Positions 24,772 to 34,525 are shown, numbered from the stretch's first letter. The stretch: DNA of 64,000 nucleotides from Microbacterium sp. B35-30 (GCF_010634855.1 NZ_MWLQ01000008.1:31905-95904), one strand, 5' to 3'. The notes: generated by a model from the letters alone, not told the origin. Translations and numbers: made by a program.

Positions 24772-27700
24772 CTACCTCACGGTCACCGTGATCGGCTTCG
24801 AGATGGTCGCCCCGGCCGCGTTGGCGAACTCGGCGACGTAGGTGTACGTGCCCGGTGCGCGTCCCGCGACGGCGGTCTTCGCCTGCTGCGCGTTCGGAGA
24901 CGCGGCGACGAGGGTCTGCTCGTCGATCACCACGCCGCCCTCGTACAGCTTGTAGCTCGTTCCGTTCGTGCCCCACCACAGGTCGGCGGTGACCGTGTAA
25001 TTGCCGTCCCTGTCCTTGTTGTCGTGGGACAGCACCGGCACTGCGGGTGCGGCATCCGCCACCTTCACGGTGACCGATGACGTCGCGGTGGTGCCGACGG
25101 CGTTGATCAGCTCGCCCGTGTAGACGTAGGTGCCGTTGGGCTTGCCGGTCACGTCGACTGTCGAGACCTGCGCGTTCGGCGAGTTGGCGTCGAGCAGCTT
25201 CGTCGAGACCAGCGCGCCGTTCTCGTACAGCTTGAACACCGCCCCGTTGACCCCGTGCCACAGGTTCATCGACACCGTGAACGTGCCGTCGTGCAGGCCG
25301 TCCTCCCAGCCGGAGTTGGTCGACAGGATGCCGCGGGCCGGTGCCGCTGTCGGGCCCTCGTCGTCGAACACGAGCAGCCGCACCGACGCCTGGGTCACCA
25401 GGCCGTCGTGGTTGACCGCGTTCACCGTGAGGGTGTGCGTGCCCACCTTGTCTGCGAGGTCGATCGCCTGACCCGGTGCGACGGGCACGCCGTCGAACGC
25501 GATGTCGAGGTTGCGCACGCCCGACTCCGGGTCGTCCGCAGTCACCGCGACGGTGAAGTCCGACGTGCTCGGCAGCAGCGTGCCGTCGGCGGGGAGGCCG
25601 GCGAGCAGCGGTGCCGTGGTGTCGGTCGCCCCCGAGGGGTCGCCCGTCACCGCGATGCGCGGTGCCGGCGGCTGGGCCATGCCGTCGCCGAGGAAGAAGC
25701 TGGTCTGCGGCGGCTGGTTGTAGCCGGTGTTCTGCCACGCGACCGACAGGCGGTAGACCGGGTCGTGCATCAGCGTGCGCAGGCGCAGGTCGGTCTCGTC
25801 GGTGGTCGAGTAGATCCGCAGCTCGCTCGAGTCTGCCGAGCGCCACGCGATCTCCTCGCGCCAGTCGCCGAACAGGTCGGCCTGCAGGTTGGGCGTCCCC
25901 TTCGTGTCGTTGTTCGAGAGGGCGCCGTCCGCGCGCAGGATCACCTCCGCCGACTGCGACTCCGCGTCCCACTTCGAGACGGTCGGTACGCCGGTGCGCG
26001 GGCCGTCGTCGAACTCGTGGTCGACGATCTCGCGCAGCGGGTCGCCGTCGAACCAGGCCAGGAAGTTCGCGGCCGGGATCACGTTGCCGATCCGCTCGCC
26101 GTCGGCCGACACGAGGTAGCCCTCGCGCGAGTTCCACGCGGCGTCACCGCCGACGGCCCAGCCCTCGGCACCCGCGTAGCGCGGATCGATGTCGGCGGAT
26201 GCCGCGCGACCGGTGTCGCGATCCGCCGGGATGTCCCAGAGGATCTCGCCGGTGCGCGCGTCGCGCATCGTGGCCCCGCGGTTCTCGGACGCGGTCATGT
26301 TCTCGTGCGCCGCGAACACCTCGAGCCCGGGGTTCGAGGGGACGAGGTCCGACACGTGCAGGGCGTCGCCGTGGCCGAGGCCGGTGGCGTACAGCACGTC
26401 ACCGTCGTCGTCGATCGTCGCCGAGCCGAAGACGATCTCGTCCTTGGCGTCGCCGTCGACATCGGCCACCGACAGGTTGTGGTTGCCTTCGCCGTAGAGC
26501 CCCTCGTTGCCCGCGTCGTTCGAGTCGAGCACCCACCGCTCGGTGAGCTGCGCGCCGTCGAAGTCATAGGCGGCGACGACGGCCCGCGTGTAGTACCCGC
26601 GGGTGAAGACCGCGCTCGGGTGCTCGCCGTCGAGGTAGGCGGTCGCCGCGAGGAACCGGTCGACGCGGTTGCCGTAGGCGTCGCCCCAAGCCCCGACGTC
26701 GCCGCGCGGCGGAACGTAGTCCACCGTGTCGAGCGCCGCGCCGGTGGCACCGTCGAAGACCGTGAGGTACTCCGGCCCCTGCAGCACGTAGCCCGAGCTG
26801 TTGCGGTGGTCGGCGCCCGCGTTCCCGATCGGCTGCCCGATGCCGTCGATGGTGCCGTCGCCCGTCTTGGCCATGAGCTCCGCGCGGCCGTCGCCGTCGT
26901 AGTCGTACACCTGGAACTGCGTGTAGTGCGCGCCGGCGCGGATGTTGACGCCGAGGTCGATGCGCCACAGCCTGGTGCCGTCGAGGCGGTAGGCGTCCAG
27001 GTAGACGTTCCCGGTGTACCCGGCGGACGAGTTGTCCTTCGAGTTCGTCGGGTCCCACTTCACGAACAGCTCGTACTGCCCGTCGCCGTCCGCGTCGCCG
27101 ACGCTTACATCGTTGGCGCGGTAGCCGTGCGGCTGCCCGTCCTTCGTGTACGCGTCGGCTGGCTTCTGCAGGGCGACCGAGCGATACGCCGCGGTCTGCA
27201 CGCCGAACTCGGCGGTCTCGGTGGTCTCGACTCCGTCCAGCACCTTCGTGAGGAAGTACACGGATGCCGCGTCCCCGGCCTTGTCGAGATAGTTCGTCGA
27301 GTCGGTGATCGGCGTCGTCGTGACGCGTGCGCCGTCGCGGTAGACGTGGAACGCAACGCTGTCGGGATCGGTGCCGAGCATGCGCCACGACACCAGGTTG
27401 CCGGCATCCGTCGCCACCGCCACAGGGGCGCGGTCGAGGTACTCGGCCTGCCGCTGCAGCACTGTGACCGCCTCGGTCTTCAGCTGCGCGGATGCCGCAC
27501 CGGCGCCACCCGCGTTCACCGCGACCACCGTGTAGAAGTACGGGATCGTGGTGAGCACGTCGGTGTCGGTGAAGCGGCTCGTGTCGGCGACGCCCACGAG
27601 TTCACCGCGCTCGCCGTCCACCTCGGAGCGGAACACCAGGTAGTACTGCGCGCCGAGCGGCTGGGCCCACGACAGCCCCACGGAGTTCTTGTCGATGCTC

Positions 27701-30700
27701 TCCACAGCAAGGCCGCTGGGCGCGGCGGGCGGCGCCACGTCGGCGTCGACGAACGAGACCTCGACTGTGGCGGACGGCACGGACTCGAGCTTCGTCTGGT
27801 CGACGGCGGTCACGTGGTAGTCGTAGTCGAGTCCGACGCGGGCGGTCGTGTCCGCGAACCCCGGCTCCGCGACGGCGCCGATCAGCACCGGCTCGTCGTC
27901 GAAGGGCGACTGGCGGTAGACGTTCCAGGTGAGGCCGGGCTCGGCATCCCAGGCCAGCGACACGCTGGGTGCCGCCGGGTCGGTGTTCAGGTCGGTGACC
28001 TCGAGGCCCACCGGCCCCAGCAGGATCGGCGTGATCTCCAGGCCGTTGAGCCGCGTGCCCGCCGCGGCGCCGTAGGCCTCGACGTTCAGCTGCCCGTCGG
28101 TGACGAGGAACGGTCCGCGCAGGGTCTCGTTGACCGCGCCGCGGCCGGCGTTGCCGGTGCCGGCCTCCTTGCCCTCGACGCGGAAGGTGGTGCGCGTCGA
28201 GCCGATCCAGTCGCCGGAGTACGTCTTCACCGAGTACGTGCCGTTGGGCACGTCGAGTGCGAAGGTGGACGAGTCGCCCGGCAGCACGAAGTCCCGCACG
28301 AGGTCGTTCGAGCCCTCGGCGGCGCCGCGGTCGCGGCCCGCGTTCGCGGCCAGGGTGTTGAGGAACCCGAAGCCGCGCTCGGCGTTGTACGCGAGGTCGG
28401 GAGTGACCTCGGTGTAGCCGGGCATCAGCGGATTGCCGGCGAGCTGGAAGTCGTACTTGTACAGCGCCTGCTTGGTGGTGAAGGTGACCACGGCGCTCGG
28501 CTCGGACTCGCCGCGGCCGTTCACCGCGACCACCCGGTAGCGGTAGCCGGTGCCCTCGGCGAGGCCCTGCACGATCGAGCTCGTCTGCGTGACCATGCCC
28601 ACGAGCGACCACGTCGGCTCGGGGTCCCCGACGGCCTGGCGGTAGATCTTGTAGATGTCGGCCGTCGGCGAGGCGTCCCACTGCAGGGTCGCGCCGCCGT
28701 TGCTGATCGCACCCGCGACCAGGTTCTGCGGGGCGATCGGCACCTCGGCGGGCGGTGCGATGTCGGCGACCTTGGCCGCCAGAGGGGTGTCGAGCGACGC
28801 CACGTCCTGGGCGACGAGGCGAGCCATCTGGATCGCGCCGTACTCCTGGAAGTGCGTGTCGTCGACGGTGCCGGCCGGCCGGTTCGGGAAGACGCCCGGG
28901 TCGACGTGCAGGAACACCGCCTTCGCCGCCTCCGGGCCGATCTCGTCCAGATAGGCGCGGCTCGAGGCCGAAAGGTCGGCCAGCAGCACGTCCTCCTCGA
29001 CCGCGAGTTCGGTCATCTTCGCGACGTACTCGGGGAAGCTGACGTTGAAGAGGCCCGTCTCGGCGTTGAACGACCGGCGCGACACCGGCGTGACCAGGAT
29101 CGGCGTCGCACCGCGCTGGCGCGCACCCTCGACATAGACCCGCAGGTACTCCTTGTAGTCCGCGGGGCTCGCGTACCGGTCGTCGACACCCTGGGTGGCG
29201 TCGTTGTGCCCGAACTGCACGAAGAGATAGTCGCCGGGACGGATGCTGCGCAGCACCTCGTCGAGACGACCCTGGGTGAGGAAGTTCTTCGACGAGCGTC
29301 CGCCGATGGCGTGGTTGGCGAAGGCGATGTCGTCGGCGAAGAACCGGTCGATCATCTGGCCCCAGCCGGCCTGCGGAGCGTATGCGATCGGGTCGTACGT
29401 CTGCACCGTCGAGTCGCCGGTGAGGTACGCCGTCGAGATGGCGCCGGCGACCCGCGCCGGCAGGCGCGTGATCGTCAGGGCGTTGACGGCCGGCGCGTCG
29501 CCCGCGAACTGCAGGGTGAGGGTGCCGTCGACGAGGGCGATCGTGAACGACATGTCGAGGTACGAGCCCGCCGTCTGCGGATTGGCGAGCACCTTCGCGA
29601 TGCTCTCGGCCGTCACCGTGGTCGTCGTCGCGGCTGCGGCGTCTCCCGAGACGAGCCGCACCGAGTAGTCGCCGGCGCCGAGGTCCACCTCGAAGGTCGC
29701 ACCGGCGGCGGCCACGAAGTCGCCGCGCAGGGCATCGTCTCCGCCGCGGTCGACGTCCGGCGTCGCCGACGTGGGAGCGGTCGAGAAGCCGTAGCCCCAC
29801 TCCGCGTTGAACGCCGTCGACGACGTGACCGGCAGCGCACCGTCGGCGACCTGACCCGGACCGAAATCGAAGGTCACGACGTCGCCTTCGGGCAGCGGCG
29901 CAGGCGCGATGTACGCGGGTGAGGTCACCGTGGGCGAGGGCGCCGACGAGCCGGCCTGGTTGCGCGCGGTGACGCGGTAGGTCCACTGCTGCGCGGTGTC
30001 GGCGGCATCCGTGTATCCGGGCGTCGAGACGGTCGCGCGGCTCGAGAAGACGCCGTCCGCGCCGGCGCGCTCGACGATGTACTCATCGCCGTTCGCGACC
30101 GCGGTCCACGTCAGCACCACGGCGTCGCGCGTGACCTGCGCCACCGCGAGGTCGGCGGGAGCGGCGGGGGCGACCAGTTCGGGGATGACTCCCGAGCGCA
30201 CTTCGGCCGAGGGCGCGGAGGTGCGCCCCTTGTCGTCGACGGTCACCACGGCATAGGCGTATGAGCCGGCTGCCGTCACCGACGCGTCGGTGTGGGCGGG
30301 CTCGGTGGTCTCGGCGATCTGCGCGAATTCGCCGGTGACGTCGTTCCCGACGTCGGCACGCAGCACCCGGTACTTCGCGGCGCCGTCGACGGCGGTCCAC
30401 GTGAGGTCGACGCCGTTCCACGCGACGCGCGCCGTGGCGAGTCCGGTCGGGGCGTCGGGCACGACGGGTGCGACCACGAGGCCGTTCACGTACGCGCCGA
30501 GTCCCGAGCCGGCGAAGCCGATGGTGAGCTGGCCGTCGGTGACGGACGTCGGGAACGTCTCCGTGAGGTTGAGCCCCCTCGCCGAGAGCAGCCGCGTCTG
30601 CGCGACACCCTCGAGGGTCACAGTGGCGTTGGTGCCGGATGCCGAGCTCAGACCGTCGCCGATCGTCACGGTGACCTCGTAGTCGCCTTCCGGCACGCCG

Positions 30701-31092
30701 TCGAGCTGGAAGCCCCAGTTCGTGCCGGCGACGAAGTCGTCCTCCATCGCGCCGGCGGGCGAGCCGTCCGTGCTGCGGTCGCGGTCGAACAGCGTCGCGC
30801 CGTCGGGGAGGGTGATGCCCCACCCCGACTCCGCGGTGTACCGGGTCGAGGTGAGCACCTGCTGGTAGCCGTCGGCGACCGCGCTCGTGGCCGTGCCGAA
30901 GTCGAAGCGCCAGGCGCCGTCCTCGGCGGGCGGGAGCGCGGCCGCGGCGGGCGTCGCGGTGATCAGCGACGCCACGACGACGGCAGCGCCGGCGATCGCG
31001 GTGAGGCGGAGCCCACGGCGGGGAGCGCGGGGCGTGGTGGCGTGTTCAGCGGGTCGCGGTGCGCCGGCGGCGCGTGCGGACACGTGGGGCAC
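24772..31092 (-). CDS. Secreted CE12 rhamnogalacturonan acetylesterase - PL11 rhamnogalacturonan lyase fusion
   Basis: 2106 residues from GTG 31092, chosen because AGGAGGAACC lies just upstream. A signal peptide is at about 1-50. Order, by approximate residues: malectin-like domain (60-190), two FnIII (207-395), malectin-like (402-540), SGNH esterase (550-770), FnIII (785-880), malectin-like (880-1020), two FnIII (1025-1210), PL11 beta-propeller (1212-1820), an Ig-like domain, then two related beta domains (1927-2106). The esterase has GDS with Ser561, GHND, and D745-T-H747, the RGAE pattern. The lyase has repeated DxDGDG calcium loops (GDADGDGQYE, YDYDGDGRAE, ADVDGDAKDE). It should deacetylate and cleave rhamnogalacturonan I outside the cell. 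No sortase or anchor motif is seen. Upstream is an AAACGTTT palindrome. Confidence 0.9.
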   Translation of the reverse strand: MPHVSARAAGAPRPAEHATTPRAPRRGLRLTAIAGAAVVVASLITATPAAAALPPAEDGAWRFDFGTATSAVADGYQQVLTSTRYTAESGWGITLPDGATLFDRDRSTDGSPAGAMEDDFVAGTNWGFQLDGVPEGDYEVTVTIGDGLSSASGTNATVTLEGVAQTRLLSARGLNLTETFPTSVTDGQLTIGFAGSGLGAYVNGLVVAPVVPDAPTGLATARVAWNGVDLTWTAVDGAAKYRVLRADVGNDVTGEFAQIAETTEPAHTDASVTAAGSYAYAVVTVDDKGRTSAPSAEVRSGVIPELVAPAAPADLAVAQVTRDAVVLTWTAVANGDEYIVERAGADGVFSSRATVSTPGYTDAADTAQQWTYRVTARNQAGSSAPSPTVTSPAYIAPAPLPEGDVVTFDFGPGQVADGALPVTSSTAFNAEWGYGFSTAPTSATPDVDRGGDDALRGDFVAAAGATFEVDLGAGDYSVRLVSGDAAAATTTTVTAESIAKVLANPQTAGSYLDMSFTIALVDGTLTLQFAGDAPAVNALTITRLPARVAGAISTAYLTGDSTVQTYDPIAYAPQAGWGQMIDRFFADDIAFANHAIGGRSSKNFLTQGRLDEVLRSIRPGDYLFVQFGHNDATQGVDDRYASPADYKEYLRVYVEGARQRGATPILVTPVSRRSFNAETGLFNVSFPEYVAKMTELAVEEDVLLADLSASSRAYLDEIGPEAAKAVFLHVDPGVFPNRPAGTVDDTHFQEYGAIQMARLVAQDVASLDTPLAAKVADIAPPAEVPIAPQNLVAGAISNGGATLQWDASPTADIYKIYRQAVGDPEPTWSLVGMVTQTSSIVQGLAEGTGYRYRVVAVNGRGESEPSAVVTFTTKQALYKYDFQLAGNPLMPGYTEVTPDLAYNAERGFGFLNTLAANAGRDRGAAEGSNDLVRDFVLPGDSSTFALDVPNGTYSVKTYSGDWIGSTRTTFRVEGKEAGTGNAGRGAVNETLRGPFLVTDGQLNVEAYGAAAGTRLNGLEITPILLGPVGLEVTDLNTDPAAPSVSLAWDAEPGLTWNVYRQSPFDDEPVLIGAVAEPGFADTTARVGLDYDYHVTAVDQTKLESVPSATVEVSFVDADVAPPAAPSGLAVESIDKNSVGLSWAQPLGAQYYLVFRSEVDGERGELVGVADTSRFTDTDVLTTIPYFYTVVAVNAGGAGAASAQLKTEAVTVLQRQAEYLDRAPVAVATDAGNLVSWRMLGTDPDSVAFHVYRDGARVTTTPITDSTNYLDKAGDAASVYFLTKVLDGVETTETAEFGVQTAAYRSVALQKPADAYTKDGQPHGYRANDVSVGDADGDGQYELFVKWDPTNSKDNSSAGYTGNVYLDAYRLDGTRLWRIDLGVNIRAGAHYTQFQVYDYDGDGRAELMAKTGDGTIDGIGQPIGNAGADHRNSSGYVLQGPEYLTVFDGATGAALDTVDYVPPRGDVGAWGDAYGNRVDRFLAATAYLDGEHPSAVFTRGYYTRAVVAAYDFDGAQLTERWVLDSNDAGNEGLYGEGNHNLSVADVDGDAKDEIVFGSATIDDDGDVLYATGLGHGDALHVSDLVPSNPGLEVFAAHENMTASENRGATMRDARTGEILWDIPADRDTGRAASADIDPRYAGAEGWAVGGDAAWNSREGYLVSADGERIGNVIPAANFLAWFDGDPLREIVDHEFDDGPRTGVPTVSKWDAESQSAEVILRADGALSNNDTKGTPNLQADLFGDWREEIAWRSADSSELRIYSTTDETDLRLRTLMHDPVYRLSVAWQNTGYNQPPQTSFFLGDGMAQPPAPRIAVTGDPSGATDTTAPLLAGLPADGTLLPSTSDFTVAVTADDPESGVRNLDIAFDGVPVAPGQAIDLADKVGTHTLTVNAVNHDGLVTQASVRLLVFDDEGPTAAPARGILSTNSGWEDGLHDGTFTVSMNLWHGVNGAVFKLYENGALVSTKLLDANSPNAQVSTVDVTGKPNGTYVYTGELINAVGTTATSSVTVKVADAAPAVPVLSHDNKDRDGNYTVTADLWWGTNGTSYKLYEGGVVIDEQTLVAASPNAQQAKTAVAGRAPGTYTYVAEFANAAGATISKPITVTVR

Positions 31093-31311
31093 GGTTCCTC
31101 CTGTTGTCAGCATCGGCAAAGGATGACGGCGCAGGCCGCGGCGTCGCGGCATCGTCGTCGTGAACCGGGCGCGTACGGACTCGAGCCCTGTCCGGGTCGG
31201 CCGGCGCGGCATCGCCCCGGCCTGGTTTGTTGTCGGCGCCGACGGAAAGCGTATTCCGTCGACGACCGCTGGCAGTCTCGCACGGCGCCCCGCGGCGAGG
31301 CAAGAACTTTG

Positions 31312-31324
31312 TGAAACGTTTTTA
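31312..31324. promoter_or_regulatory. AAACGTTT palindrome, LacI-type operator candidate
   Basis: TGAAACGTTTTTA has the palindromic core AAACGTTT with central CG, usual for LacI-family sites. It lies 222 bases before the start of the reverse-strand enzyme. The core AACGTTT recurs at 37716-37732. Confidence 0.4.
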
Positions 31325-31396
31325 CGAACTTGCCTCTGAGCCTTGCGCAATGGTTCGGCCCTGGCTTAGTGTCACCGGCGAGCGCTTTCCCACACC

Positions 31397-31435
31397 CCCG
31401 CCGCCGGTGCGCATACGGACCGCACCGGCGGCGGG
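31397..31435. other. 15-bp perfect hairpin in divergent region
   Basis: CCCGCCGCCGGTGCG and its inverse at 31421-31435 flank a 9-base loop (CATACGGAC). In a divergent region it cannot end either neighbour. It may insulate the two promoters, or terminate a short antisense RNA. Confidence 0.5.
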
Positions 31436-31527
31436 CTCGGCATGCCCTGCGTAGGTGCTGCCCACCATCGCCGAGCGGGTCGCGGGCACCCGCCTCTCGC
31501 CGTCGTGCATCGTGTCGGCGCGGGACT

Positions 31528-31533
31528 TACTCT
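31528..31533 (+). promoter_or_regulatory. -10 box, probable leaderless start
   Basis: TACTCT, then GTACCC, then ATG 31540. Confidence 0.45.
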
Positions 31534-31539
31534 GTACCC

Positions 31540-33414
31540 ATGGCCCCTCGCCTGCCGCGACCGTCCGTCCCTTCCGCCCCGTCGATGCCGACGCCGAGCG
31601 GTCGCCGCGGCGCCCGTGCGAGTGGGGCGGGAGCCGTGCTGATCGTCGCCACGATCGCGCTCGCGGCCTGCACGGGCGGTGGGCCCGACGGGGGCGACTT
31701 CGGCGACGGCGACTTCGCCGACGACGGCTGCACGAGCGTGGTCGTCGCCACCTCGTCCGAGAAGGTCAACATGCTCGACGCGCTCGCCGACGCCTTCAAG
31801 GAGTCGCCGCAGCACGAGCAGCTCGACGAATGCGCCACCGTGCACCCGATCAACGTCTCGTCGGGCGACGCGACGCGGTTCCTCACCTCCGGCGGCGACT
31901 GGCCCGACGAGAACCCGCGCCGCTGGCCCACGATGTGGTCGCCCGCATCGACGGTCTGGACCGACCGGGTCGCGGCCGCGGCATCCGCCTCCCTCGTCGG
32001 CGAACCCGAGTCCTTCACCCACACGCCCGTCGTGTTCGGGGTGCCCGAGACGATGGCAAAGGCCCTCGGCTGGCCCGGCACCGAGATCGGCATCGCCGAC
32101 TTCGAGGCGCTCTGCCAGGATCCGCAGGGCTGGGCCAGCGTCGGCAAGCCGCTGTGGGGCTCCTTCAAGATCTCGAAGACCAATCCGAACACCTCGACGA
32201 CGGGGCTCTCGGCGATCCTGATGCAGTCGTACGAGGCGTCCGGCAAGTCGTCCGATCTCACGGCGGACGACGTGGCTGCCGCGGCGGAGTTCTCGCGCGT
32301 CTTCGAGGAGTGCGTGATCCACTACGGCGACACCACCGGCAAGGTGCTGACGCGGCTGTACGACGAGACCCAGAACGGCGCCGGCGGATCGGGCTACGTC
32401 TCGGCCGTGGCGCTCGAAGAGACGTCGCTGCTCAACTACAACCAGGGCAACCCCGACTCGCACACGGTGCAGCCGGGCGAGACGCTGACGCCGCCGAAAG
32501 AGAAGCTCGTCGCGGTCTATCCGTCGGGCGGTTCGATGTGGTCCGACAACCCCATCACGGTGCTCGGTGCCGACTGGGTGACGGACGTGCAGGCCACCGC
32601 GGGCGCCGCCTTCGCCGCCTTCGTGCAGACGGATGCCGCGCAGGAGATCCTGCCCGAGTACGGCTTCCGCCCGCTGGACGCCGACGCGCCGCTCGGCGAG
32701 CTGTTCACCGCCGAGTATGGCGTCGACCCCGCCGGCCCTGCGGTCACCCTCCCCAAGCCGGCCGTTGACGTCGTGTCCGCGGCGATCGATCAGTGGACGC
32801 AGATCCGCAAGCCGTCGTCGGTGCTCGAGGTGATCGACATCTCGGGCTCGATGGACGAGGCGATCGGCGACGGCCGGTCCAAGCTCGACGGTGCCATCGA
32901 GGGCGCGCAGTCCACCCTCGGGCACTTCCGCTCCTCGGATGAGGTCGGAGTCTGGGCCTTCACGACGGGTGTCGAGTCGGAGGCCGGCAAGAACATCGTC
33001 GTGCTGCGCGATGTCGAGCCGCTCGCCTCCGACCGCGAATCGGTGGATGCCTCGCTCGACGACCTGCGCTTCGCCCACCGCGACGGCACCCCGCTCTACG
33101 ACGCCATCGCGGCGGCATACGACGAGATGATGGCGCGCGCCGAGCCCGGCCGCATCAATGCCATCGTGCTGCTGTCGGACGGCCAGGACACCGACTCGAC
33201 GATCTCGCTCGACTCCCTCGTCGCCCGGATCGGCGCGTCCGCGCGCGAGGGCGGCGACGACGCGCCGGTGCGGATCTTCCCGATCGCCTACGGCGAGGGT
33301 GCGGACACGGCCGCGCTGCAGCGAATCGCCGAGGCGACCGGCGGCCAGTGGTTCGACGCGTCGGACGCCGCGAAGATCGACCTCGTGTTCGCGTCCGTGA
33401 TCAACAACTTCTAG
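31540..33414 (+). CDS. Substrate-binding-like and VWA domain lipoprotein
   Basis: 624 residues. Signal peptide with lipobox LAAC (Cys near residue 47). Residues ~70-410 resemble a periplasmic solute-binding protein of the sulfate/iron type (VVVATSSEKVNMLDALADAF; GGDWPDENPRRWPTMWSPAS; AFAAFVQTDAAQEILPEYGFRP). Residues ~425-620 are a von Willebrand A domain with intact MIDAS (DISGSMD, a Thr in RDGTPLYDA, and LLSDGQDTD). The product would sit on the outer face of the membrane and bind a metal-dependent partner or ligand. The next gene starts 11 bases later, so the two act together. This pairing occurs in other actinobacteria, but its function is unknown to me. Confidence 0.85.
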   Translation: MAPRLPRPSVPSAPSMPTPSGRRGARASGAGAVLIVATIALAACTGGGPDGGDFGDGDFADDGCTSVVVATSSEKVNMLDALADAFKESPQHEQLDECATVHPINVSSGDATRFLTSGGDWPDENPRRWPTMWSPASTVWTDRVAAAASASLVGEPESFTHTPVVFGVPETMAKALGWPGTEIGIADFEALCQDPQGWASVGKPLWGSFKISKTNPNTSTTGLSAILMQSYEASGKSSDLTADDVAAAAEFSRVFEECVIHYGDTTGKVLTRLYDETQNGAGGSGYVSAVALEETSLLNYNQGNPDSHTVQPGETLTPPKEKLVAVYPSGGSMWSDNPITVLGADWVTDVQATAGAAFAAFVQTDAAQEILPEYGFRPLDADAPLGELFTAEYGVDPAGPAVTLPKPAVDVVSAAIDQWTQIRKPSSVLEVIDISGSMDEAIGDGRSKLDGAIEGAQSTLGHFRSSDEVGVWAFTTGVESEAGKNIVVLRDVEPLASDRESVDASLDDLRFAHRDGTPLYDAIAAAYDEMMARAEPGRINAIVLLSDGQDTDSTISLDSLVARIGASAREGGDDAPVRIFPIAYGEGADTAALQRIAEATGGQWFDASDAAKIDLVFASVINNF

Positions 33415-33424
33415 GCGTGACCGG

Positions 33425-34456
33425 ATGATCGTGGCGGCCGACGGGCAGGGGTACGTGGACGACGCCGTCGAGGGCATCGGCGAGGACGGCGTCTACGTCT
33501 CGTCCGAGGTGCCGGACGCGGCGGCGTTGGAAGACCAGCTGGAGGCGCAGATCGGCGATGAGTCGATCGGCGTGGCGGTGTTCTCCGACAACGCCGGGAT
33601 CGAGGCATCCGGTCCGGAGATCGTGGCGCAGCTCGCCGCGGCCCATCCCGAATGCCAGACGATCATCGTGGCCGTCGGCGACGACCTGTCGGCCGGCTCG
33701 CGCGTGCTCGAGCAGGGTGAGGCGATGCGCATCGCCAACGAGGCGGAGGGACAGGCCGGCGACGTCGACATCGCCCTCACCGAGACGATTCAGGGCGTGA
33801 TCGCGGCGACTCCGGACCTCCCGGCGGGCTCGACCGACGCCGGGCCGTTCGTCGGCATCGCCCTCGGTCTGGCTGTGCTCGTCGCCGCGGGGGGCGCTGT
33901 CTTCGGCATCGCCCGTTCCCGGGCTCGCCGCCGCAATCGGCCGGCCGCCGGCCGTCACCCGCTGCCCGAGCCCGTGCGCACCCACGTGCAGACCCTGCAG
34001 GCCCTGACGGCCGAGTACGCGCGCGCCGGCGCGGCCGGCGTCGCGCAGGCGGGCGAGGTCGCCGCGCAGGTCGGACTCATCGCCCAGAACACCACGGAGC
34101 TGTTCGAACGCCTCGACCGCAAGGGCGAGGAGGGCCAGCGCCCCATCGCGGCGGTGGAGTACGGCGAGACCCTGCGCAAGCTGACCGGCGCGCTCGACCG
34201 CGACTACCTGCTCGACATCCTGACCCATCCCGACCTGTGGGACGACCCGGTCGAGCGCGTCCGCGAAGTCCGCACCGCGCTCTCGTCGTTCTCGACCGAG
34301 CTCGTCGAGAACATCAAGCAGGTCAACGCGCGCCGGGGCCTGCACTTCCAGGTGTCGCTGGACGGGCTGATGGGCCGGCGCAAAGAGCTGCAGGACTGGG
34401 ACCGGGCGTTCGAGCGGGCGGACGGCGACGCCGGTCCGGTGCCGCACGGCGACTAG
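33425..34456 (+). CDS. Single-pass membrane protein with TPM-like N-domain
   Basis: 343 residues, starting 11 bases after the VWA lipoprotein. There is no signal peptide at the very start. Residues ~1-130 have an alternating alpha/beta pattern reminiscent of TPM-type domains (GQGYVDDAVEGIGEDGVYV; SIGVAVFSDNAG). A membrane helix covers ~140-162 (FVGIALGLAVLVAAGGAVFGI), followed by Arg-rich residues that mark the cytosolic side. The C-terminal ~170 residues are helical. The absent signal sequence makes topology uncertain. It is likely an inner-membrane partner of the VWA protein. Function not recognised. Confidence 0.65.
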   Translation: MIVAADGQGYVDDAVEGIGEDGVYVSSEVPDAAALEDQLEAQIGDESIGVAVFSDNAGIEASGPEIVAQLAAAHPECQTIIVAVGDDLSAGSRVLEQGEAMRIANEAEGQAGDVDIALTETIQGVIAATPDLPAGSTDAGPFVGIALGLAVLVAAGGAVFGIARSRARRRNRPAAGRHPLPEPVRTHVQTLQALTAEYARAGAAGVAQAGEVAAQVGLIAQNTTELFERLDRKGEEGQRPIAAVEYGETLRKLTGALDRDYLLDILTHPDLWDDPVERVREVRTALSSFSTELVENIKQVNARRGLHFQVSLDGLMGRRKELQDWDRAFERADGDAGPVPHGD

Positions 34457-34487
34457 AATCGACGGATGCCGCGATCCGTGGCATCCG
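34454..34487 (+). promoter_or_regulatory. glyS promoter box and leader hairpin
   Basis: TAGAAT (34454-34459) is a good -10 box. Six bases on begins CGGATGCC-N9-GGCATCCG (34463-34487), an 8-bp leader hairpin. The ribosome site GGAG (34517-34520) is clear of it. Confidence 0.5.
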
Positions 34488-34525
34488 CACCCTCGTGCAT
34501 CCCCCACCCGACCATTGGAGCCACC

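Larger units (their letters stand above)
31093..31539. other. 447-base divergent intergenic region
   Basis: It holds the promoter side of the giant secreted enzyme and of the VWA lipoprotein. Identifiable parts are the ribosome site for the reverse gene, a palindrome at 31312-31324, a 15-bp perfect hairpin at 31397-31435 and a -10 box at 31528. Reverse-strand frames continue past 31092 but lack signal-peptide logic, so I do not extend the gene. Confidence 0.6.

Noticed and set aside
25255..29922. A 1555-codon open frame on the plus strand
   Set aside because: It is antisense to the rhamnogalacturonan enzyme, has Arg/Val/Gly-rich composition typical of GC-rich shadow frames and no domain.
34466..34525. 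ATG 34466 as the glyS start, 6 bases after TAGAAT
   Set aside because: The extra 20 residues are low-complexity and form the leader hairpin; GTG 34526 has a ribosome site and gives the usual family N-terminus.
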